This document shows positions 56,059 to 64,000 of a DNA stretch of 64,000 nucleotides, in pieces (the stretch's first letter is position 1; each line of letters starts with the position of its first letter). The DNA is taken from NCBI RefSeq assembly GCF_902362185.1, contig NC_044495.1, positions 39,415,711-39,479,710 of the forward strand, read 5' to 3'. A program made the position numbers and the translations under genes. The notes beneath the pieces were generated by a model that did not search any database, was not told the origin of the DNA, and was given only the letters and a program-made list of their open reading frames with translations. This DNA comes from Chanos chanos (lineage: Eukaryota > Chordata > Actinopteri > Gonorynchiformes > Chanidae).

Positions 56059-59000
56059 ATGGAAACGCCTGAATTACCCCTGGAGGTGAGTGCACTGCAA
56101 ACACATGATGTCCTCTTTATGTCTATTTCAGTAATAATAAGAGAGAAGTACCTTACCTGCGGCTATAGACTCAACGTGTTGGTAATGTGACGCGATTATG
56201 CTGTGATGTAGCGTGTTATGATTAGAGCATAGCTAGGCAACGTTGTATTATCACATAGCCAAATTTTTTGCGTGAGGCGATTTGGTAATTGTTTCATTTC
56301 AAAGCCTCCGGGAATTTCTGTACTTTTCTCAATTTAATTTATTTGTTGGTTTGCAACTGCAGGAATGATTTCATTCAGAGGAGACTCAGAATAAGTTCTG
56401 TCCCATCAATACTATCATGCCAACTAACCAGGATAGACTGTCTATAAGATGTGTAATGGTGAACTTTCACCTGCTCTCGTAGATTATTTCCTACATCCTG
56501 AGTTTCCTGCATGTGTCAGATAGGAAGGAAGCCTCATTGGTCTGTAGGAGGTGGTATGAAGCCAGTTTAGACCATCAGTTTCAGGTAATGTAACTTTTTC
56601 ACTACTAACACTTTCCTCTGATCCAGATTACCAGTTACAACTTCAGTATGCATTTCAGATACTGGAATTATAATCTGAATGCTGCTTTTTGTAGAGAAAC
56701 CTCACCTTCAGGGTTCCCGCTTCTGTTTCATCGTTGAAAGTAATCCGAGGCCTGGGGAGACGTTCTCAGTTTGGATTGGTCATCAGCCACCTTGACGGCT
56801 CTAGCGTGTCTCGGGCGTTACTCACGGAGGTGGGTGTTCATCTGGGAACACGACTGGAGAGTCTGGCCCTCCCGGGGAGCAGTTTAACCGAATCTTCCCT
56901 CCTTAGCCTCCTGCCTCAACTCACAGGTCTACGCAAGCTGGACCTGCATGGATTGGACAGCCTTTTCATGTCTGGAACCTTCTTATCACGAGAGGAGCAG
57001 CGGAAACAGGTTTGACCTCCAGTAACACGGTTGTTTATAAATGGCCTTTGCCCTTGGCTTGCAGTATAAATGATTACTATTATATGTCACAAGGGGATGT
57101 TTCGTCACTGTGTTTTATCATCACGTGATGGTGAGTCACCACAATACACTTGTAGTAATTTTATCATTAATGAAATAAAATATACCTGCCATTTCGTACT
57201 TGGAATATTTTAGTCATTTTTTACGGACTTATTTTATGTATCGTTAATTAAGAAGATCTGTTTGAATGGATATGTGAATGCAGTTTCTATACTCTGTTCT
57301 GTGTATTTCCCACTCAGGTTCGCGCTGCCCTTGAGGACTTGGAGGAGCTTGACCTTTCCGACCTGCGCTATCTGTCTGACCTGACCTTCAACCGCCTGAC
57401 GGGCTGCACGCCCCGTCTGCAGCGTCTGGCATTGGCCGGCTGCCACATTGCCTTTGAGTTTGACCCGTACCGCGGCTGCCCGGTAGGGCCCGACTCCTCG
57501 GCTCTCCTTTCCCTCCGGAACCTGCGCCGCTTGCTGGTGGAGCAGGTCTCCACGCTCCGCGGCCTGGACCTGAGCCGCACCAGCATCACTCCCGAGTCGC
57601 TCCGGTCCCTGGCCCAGGTGCAGGGCCTCCAACTGGAGGAGCTGCGCCTCCGTGGTTGTAAGGAGCTGACGGACGGCGCCGTAGAGTTGCTCTGCAGGCA
57701 CCAGTCCAAACTCAGGATCTTGGACCTCAGCGCCTGTACGGAGCTTACCAGCAGGAGCCTGCTGGCCGTGGCCTCCTCTCTGAAGGAGCTGAGGCTCCTC
57801 TCTCTGTCGCGAGATTGGAAGGTGACGGACAAAGGCTTAGCGGAGCTGATGAGGCTTCCGTTCCTGAGGTCTCTGGACCTGTCAGAGTGCTTGCACATCA
57901 GCGGGGCGGAGCTGGTGAAGGGACTCTCTTCTCCACAACCAAAGGCCCAGATTGAGAGACTCAGCTTTAGAAACTGCACCTACATCAGGGTGAGTGCACA
58001 GAGCAGGGTGGCTGTGGTGGATTGAGATATTGGGTCAGTCTTGCGTAGTGGTTTAGGATGGACAGGATTCTGACTGAGGTTTGAGACAACATGTCTGCAG
58101 TTGGTTGGTCGTGCAGGTACAGCCTTTTTACAGGATCTCCTGCTGCAGAGTAAAACACTCCACTCTAAATATTGTCCATTCAACATTCTCTAAGGATTGT
58201 TCTCAGCTTTCTGAATGTAACTGTGTTGCAGTCAGTTTAACTGACATGTGTTCTTTGTGTGTGTTTCCAGGATGTAACCGTATTTTCCCTGGCCCAGTTG
58301 CTGGGTCCTGGCCTTCGAGAGCTGGATCTCTCTTCTTGCGTCTACCTCACCGATCTGAGTGTTCGTGCTATCGCCACATACCTGCCCGGGCTGCTGGTAT
58401 TGCGGCTGGCCTGGTGTAAGGAGGTCACCGACTGGGGCCTACTGGGAATGGTGGAGCCAACCAAAGACTGTGATCCCCAAAAGCAAATGGTGAGAGAGAT
58501 GATTGACGAGTGACTCACTGAGTGCCAGCATCCAACACAGCCCTGTAATGCCCTAATAAAGCCTACATAACAATGTCTTGAGCTCTGTGAAAGCACTTAT
58601 TAATCCTTATTACAACTACAAGCTATAGAAATAATACCATTTATGACAGGTTAGAACAGAGTAGGTTCACCTGCTTTGCTCCACTGTGGTGATCAGTGAT
58701 TTTATTTTATTGTAAGTTATTGCAAAGTTGAAAACCATTTGATTAAGTTGTGTAACACTAACATAACAAATCATTTCATTATACAAACAAGGACATAAGA
58801 AGGATGTAAAGAGTCACACAAAAGAATGGCGAGCCCTGCTGTGTGTGGAGTATATTGTATTCATAAGGAGATGGGTGTGGTCACAAGTGAAAAATGATTT
58901 CTGAATGAGCTTGGAGCAGTTAGGACTGGACTTTTCTCAACGTTATGTTAACACCGTTTTTCTTCCTGACACTTTGGCAGGAGGACAAGGGGCCAAGATT

Positions 59001-60070
59001 CACTCGCACCTTTGGGAACATGGGCTTTTTCCAGCCTCCCAGCATGCCTTTCTTGGAGAAGCCACGGCTGGTGACTGAAGAGGACCTTGGGACTTTTAGG
59101 GAACAGGAAGGGGCCTCACTGCTAGCGCTCAGGGGGTTACGGGAACTCGATCTGTCAGCCTGCTCCAAGCTCACTGACGCCAGCATCACACAGGTGTGTG
59201 TGTGTGTGTGTGTGTTTGTTTGCAGAAGAATTATTCAGAAACAACAGCTTGGATTTATGGTTATTTCCAAGCACAGGTAACAAACCAATGCAGATGAAAG
59301 TCCATGTGTTTACATAGGGAGGGTAGAGTGAATGAATGAGTCAGACCATAACGAGGAACAAACTTAAAGTCACAAACGATTTTTTTGTCTTTTATTGAAC
59401 AGGTCATACGTTTCCCGAACCTGCAGCGGCTCTCTCTGTCTATGCTGTCTGAGATCAGCGACGAGAGCCTGGTGTCTATTGCCCATCACTGCCGCAGTCT
59501 GACCAGCCTGGCACTCAGCCGCTGTTCTCAGATCAGTGACCTGGGCATTGCTCAGGCCGCTCCACACCTGCCCAGGCTTCAGCACTTACACCTGGCCTGC
59601 TGTGACGCTGTCACAGACCGGTATGACATGCAGAACCACATTACGTTTCATCACAACAAATTCACTACCTCTAATTAAACGTTAAATGATGTTATGAACT
59701 TTCTTAAGCTGCAGTGAATACTCACAAGTCCTCTAATGACACATTTGTTACACTACATTAGTTTTATGAGAGTAGGTGACCAAGAGGTTCGTTGATACTG
59801 CTCTTATGAAAAGCATTTGTAAATAGAGTTATCATTTGAGTTTGTGTGTGATTATTTGCCTGTATGGGGCTGATAGTTAAGATGAATGTGTTCTCCTTTA
59901 GGTCTCTGACCGCTCTGGTGCAGCACTGTAAGAGACTGCGCACGCTGGACATCTCTATGTGCAATAACATTTCCATCACCAAGGTGGATTCTCTACACTC
60001 ACAACTCCCTTTCCTGGAAAACGTCCAGTGCCGTTTTGTGACTGGAGCAGGCTTGAACCTCACACTGTGA
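56059..60070 (+). CDS. fbxl9: F-box/leucine-rich-repeat protein, FBXL9 (LRRC29)-like
   Basis: Predicted substrate receptor of an SCF ubiquitin ligase. Eight exons: 56059-56085, 56483-56584, 56695-57009, 57318-57989, 58271-58489, 58981-59193, 59403-59620, 59902-60070; 1935 nt, 644 residues, one frame, all GT-AG. Residues about 6-43 form the F box (LPLEIISYILSFLHVSDRKEA...CRRWYEA), which would bind SKP1. The rest is a series of cysteine-containing leucine-rich repeats with the FBXL signature (for example LRELDLSSCVYLTDLSVRAI, LTSLALSRCSQISDLGIAQA). The end reads VTGAGLNLTL. The position beside an ELMO gene matches human LRRC29 next to ELMO3 on 16q22, which is the basis for the symbol. The substrate is unknown. 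Other FBXL paralogues cannot be fully excluded without a search. Confidence 0.85.
59193..59213. repeat. Short (GT)n run at exon donor
   Basis: GT repeat starting exactly at the donor of fbxl9 exon 58981-59193, so several GT dinucleotides compete as donor. Only the first keeps the CAG codon intact. Confidence 0.7.
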
Positions 60071-63000
60071 TGATTTTATTTCAATTTTTATTCTTGTTTT
60101 TTTTTTTTTTGTTTTATTTATTGAGGGTTACAAAGCAGGTTATTAAAGCAGTAATTGCACATTCATTTTTCAAAACACTTTACAGACCAAATGTAACCAA
60201 ACACCTAACGTTCACATGTGGTCATGTGATCAAATCCGAGGCCAGATCTGGTTTTGCAAATATGCAAGTGTTTACAAGATACATTTCAGTCTAATCGTGA
60301 CTTACAGAGGAGGAGGAAAATGCATCACGGCCATGCTGCTGTAAATGCATCGTAGTCTTTAAGTTTTCATTTTACCGTCCACCATTTCGACTGACAAAAC
60401 CTCGTCTCTCTGTCTCTGTCCGGCACAACACAGCTACAAGTGTGCTTACTTAACATTCTCAATTTTATGTGATATCCAGTTAAGATTTGGATGCCATGAA
60501 CTAATACCTGAACGCATTTTAATACTTGAAGCACGTTTAAATGTAACGGTAGTCTTCGCTGTTACGTTAAGGTAACAGCTTCTGATGCCAGGACTAACTT
60601 TGGTCTGTGTTTCGCTCTAATGTTGTACTGTATTCTGGAGGGACCAAACCACCCCACATTAGACAAGTGTATAGTCAGTGTGCCCGATGTTCGCTGTCTG
60701 CGTATTTCAGTCATTTCTACATTCCGTACACATCACCGTGTTGACGGAGTTTTAGGCTTAGATTTACGCTAAGCTTTGACTCTGGTCGTCCTGACCTCGC
60801 GCATGCAAAACTCGCTTTGTGTCATGAAAGTGTAGTTTGGATTTGTAACCTTTTCGCACAAACATTTCACTGTGTAATTACTCCCTTAAACTATTAATAT
60901 AGTAATATAAGCGAATGTCCAGAACCATCAACACATTTGCAATAATGTCTACTATGTGTACAAGGTCTAATCTTCCCTGTTTACCGATAAAGACAGCTCA
61001 CATTTACTTAAATCACATGTGAATAGCATCAATGAAGTATGTAAAAATGCTAATTGTAATTAATTAAAATATTTTAGCTGTAATTTATTTCTATAACAGT
61101 TCTTAAAGTCAGATATGAGACATTAGAAAGTCAGGAATCAAACATTTATTTATTTATTTAAACAGAATTTTACAATTAGCAATGGGCTCTTGCTAGAAAG
61201 TGAATTCCAGGAAGAACGTTGTAAGAGCATGCTTTTATTTGGTACTGTATGAATAACAAATATAATAAAAGCACACTGGAGTCATGATCTACAACAGAAC
61301 ATTTAGTGTCTCATGAAAAAATAATCAATTTACGCATTGATTTTATCTGGGTCAAGCAATCCTTGATCAACATATGCTGACTTTACTCAAGAAAGATGAT
61401 TACAGCCTGTTTTTATTTGTTTGTTTGTTTTTAAGTTACAAAGAAGCCAAAAATAACCCAAAACTGTCTGTTGTTAAAGCAAAAAAAACGTGTTCAAGAT
61501 TGCCATTAAGGAGGGTTAAAACCCCTTCCTTCATTAGAGTACAGTATTTGGTTTGTTATCTGTTAGCAGCTGCGACCGATTTTGATCCAAAACTCCAGGT
61601 TGTTCACAAAGATTTATATTACAGTAAAAATCATTTTTGACAGAAGACAACATAACCGAAGACTGAACAAAAATATAGGCAGATGCGCACTATTCTAGCA
61701 GAAAATACTCCAGCATCAGATACACAGATAAGCGGTGCCACTGTTGTGTTAACAGCACTAGTGCCTAAAGGGTCACATGGTCCAAATATGACTTCCACAG
61801 TTGGAAGAGTATATGACAGTATCGACGAATCAGGAATGTAGCTCAGTGATTGTTCAGCACTCATTTTTCATATAACACGCATACAATGGCTTTAATGTAC
61901 CACAGACAAAGATATGTTGTTGTATACACATTTGTCTGGAAAAATAAGCCTTGGTGTGTAGTCTGTACCCTAAATCTGAGACATCTGAGAGCGAAAATAG
62001 TAAAATCTTTTTAGCCCCAGCAAGGCTAACAGTCGTTTTTTATCAGTGTTAAGAATCACGCTGCCACAACCGTTATGTGAAGTGAGACCATTAGGAACTC
62101 CACTTGACAAGCACCAAATTGCTCAAATATGATCGCATAATACAGTAAGAATAAACAGAGTCTATACAGCAGACAGTATTTTAAAGTTACTTCCACACCG
62201 TGAGCTATTACTGAATTAATGCTTGCGTGGGGAGCACTTTCGACAATCCCGTGGCTCAAAAACATCACCCTAGTGAGGGATCTCAGACTCACAAACTTAA
62301 AGAACTGGAGCTGATTTATTTTTGTCATGAGAACTAAATTAACGAGGAGGTGAAGCGCCAGTATATTCTGGCCATATTATTTACAGGCACAATTGGTGAC
62401 TTTGCTCAATGATAGCAAAAGTCGTCTTTACAGATGCCAGTGTCCTTTGGCCATCTACAGTCTAAGTCTCAAATCTCAGCAAAATAGCACAATGGTTCAG
62501 CACACACCTCTGATAGTATCCTCCAGTAAACAAATAGATCGATTTAATATTCTTCTACATACACACGTTTAGATTATTATACAATTTACAATTGTAATAT
62601 AGAAATGCTTAGTTTTTTGTCTGAAGAGAAGCCGGAGTGCACTAAAACATTTTGTGTGCTGAGAACATGTAAATCTGCCAAATGCCAAATATTTGACAGT
62701 GGTCAAGGAAAGTGAGTTAAGGGGTGCAATGAAGTTTGTGAAGTTTGTGCCTTTTTAACATATGTTTCATAGGTACGCGTGACTTGACCCTTTTGGAGAT
62801 GTAGTACCAAATATCAGAACCCTGACATTAATATATCTCTGTTCAGACATAGTTCTGTCTTGGCTGATGTACCATGTAGGGAGTAAAAGGTGAGGAAGGC
62901 AGATCTAGGAGTACCTGTAGAGGTCTCTCCTCTCCCCCCTCCATTATTAGACTGGACCTAATGGTGCATCAAAGTACTCCATGATATCGCTGCTTCTTAT

Positions 63001-63568
63001 GTCAGATTTCAGAAGAAAGCAAATATACAAAAAATATATAAAAAAAAAAAACACACACACAAAGTTTCGTAGGAGGAAATGTAAAAAAAAAAAAAAGATA
63101 ATGTCAAAAGTTTTCAATACATTGAAATGGATCAAAGGAAGAACTGTGATTGAAAAGATCAAACATTCAAAAGAAAGAAGAAAAAAAAACCCATGGCCCT
63201 CAGGTGAGGGCATTTTATACAGTATCTAATCAGTTAGCCACTTCCCATTTTAGCCACTCCTCCTAGAGTGAGTGTTAATGTGGTTCAAAAGCCCTTATCT
63301 ATAATATGTATCCTACTTTTCAATGTGCAATATTGCGTTGTTTGACAAAGTAATGAAATGGTATTCACACCCTAGTATAGTACCTACTCACTTTTCTCCT
63401 TCCAAGTCATTTGTCTTATTTCTCTTAATGTTCAGTTCTCTTCCCTTCTAGATGTTTTTCTAATCAACCAACCAATGGTGTTACCATTAACTTCCGTAAG
63501 GTGCATGTCCTCCTGTTGCTATGGCAACGGCCCTTATTCACAGACACCCGAAGTCCACTCTTCCTCTT
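60071..63568. other. Convergent 3' regions of fbxl9 and the ELMO gene
   Basis: No further coding exon is visible on either strand. AATAAA at 61264-61269 on the plus strand is a candidate end for fbxl9. TTTATT at 62315-62320 (AATAAA on the minus strand) is one of several candidate ends for the ELMO transcript. The boundary between the two 3' UTRs cannot be drawn from sequence alone. Confidence 0.45.
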
Positions 63569-63781
63569 TTACTGCTCAGCCTGGCTGAAGTCGTAACAGA
63601 AGTTGAAGTTGCTGGGGGGTTTGGGGATGGGCGGGGCGTTGTCGGGAATGGGGACGTTCTCCAGGTCCAGGAGGCGGAGCTTGATCTCCATGGAGAGCAG
63701 AATCTCCAGCTCACTGCGCATGCACTCGCTGCTCATCTCCCGGCCCAGCAACACGTTCAGACCATCCGTCCACAAACAGAA
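63569..63781 (-). CDS. elmo3: elmo3, last coding exon (partial gene)
   Basis: 213 nt on the minus strand after the acceptor CTCTCTCAG, encoding 70 residues plus stop. It starts FCLWTDGLNVLLGREM, continues LLSMEIKLRLLDLENVPIPD, has a proline-rich APPIPKPPSNFNF segment and ends CYDFSQAEQ. ELMO proteins pair with DOCK exchange factors to activate Rac in engulfment and migration. This exon carries the final helix after the PH domain and the PxxP tail that contacts the DOCK SH3 domain. The ELMO family is clear; ELMO3 is chosen over ELMO1/2 from the NFCYD-type ending and from the neighbouring LRRC29-like gene. All other exons lie beyond the window; 63782-64000 is intron. Confidence 0.85.
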   Translation of the reverse strand, partial: FCLWTDGLNVLLGREMSSECMRSELEILLSMEIKLRLLDLENVPIPDNAPPIPKPPSNFNFCYDFSQAEQ

Positions 63782-64000
63782 CTGAGAGAGAGAAAGGGAG
63801 ACAGAGAGGCAGCAAAAAAGAGAGTTTAGAGTGACATGTATTAGTTTTTCCAAGTACTGTTTTTGAATGGATTGAGATTTTGAGGTTTGAAAGTATAGTC
63901 TAAACTTGCAGCTTTAGATTCATTTAGCATAACAGTCAAACAGGAATGACAGTGTTGCAGTAAATGGGGAGGGGAAACACACGTTGAGGGAAACAGTGAA

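Noticed and set aside
57368-57979. 203-residue minus-strand frame across fbxl9 exon 4
   Set aside because: It is the antisense shadow of GC-rich leucine-rich-repeat coding sequence; the plus-strand frame has the conserved repeats and splice sites.

Overview
The window is vertebrate nuclear DNA, almost certainly from a ray-finned (teleost) fish. Genes are split into many short exons with GT-AG introns. Dinucleotide microsatellites (GA, GT) are abundant, and there are two short non-autonomous DNA transposons with inverted ends. The proteins match well-known vertebrate families. All named genes were identified by reading spliced translations against remembered family sequences; no database search was run.

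Layout: (1) 2600-14008, minus strand: vac14, 18 coding exons that join in frame into a 755-residue scaffold of the PIKfyve/FIG4 lipid-kinase complex. Its 3.3-kb intron 9 holds two identical tRNA-Gly(GCC) genes in opposite orientation and a roughly 0.5-kb inverted-repeat element. (2) 15556-18608, plus: a small EGF + zona pellucida (ZP) domain membrane protein of the uromodulin/GP2 type, transcribed divergently from vac14, with a TA-flanked inverted-repeat element in one intron. (3) 19823-26827, plus: mmp15 (membrane-type matrix metalloproteinase), 10 exons, 676 residues. (4) 31467-51075, plus: cngb1, the beta subunit of the photoreceptor/olfactory cyclic-nucleotide-gated channel, about 35 coding exons. 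It has a long GARP amino-terminal part with five Trp...PQP repeats and a striking heptad array of the type LPQQ-hydrophobic-S. (5) 56059-60070, plus: an F-box/leucine-rich-repeat gene (fbxl9/LRRC29-like), 8 exons, 644 residues. (6) 63569-63781, minus: the last coding exon of an ELMO gene, most likely elmo3.

The human counterparts of vac14, mmp15, cngb1, LRRC29 and ELMO3 all lie on chromosome 16q21-q22, so the window is a compact piece of that conserved block. The genes do not form a pathway: endolysosomal lipid signalling, matrix proteolysis, phototransduction, ubiquitin ligase and Rac activation are simply linked.

The most unusual part is the GARP half of cngb1. It shows a modular pattern in which most PQP-repeat exons are followed by a 25-26-nt microexon. 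It also has one very large exon (41493-42267) encoding a 7-residue-period Pro/Gln repeat. That exon holds two overlapping open frames (42024-42031) followed by a poly(A) signal. This could be a built-in soluble-GARP isoform or an assembly indel.
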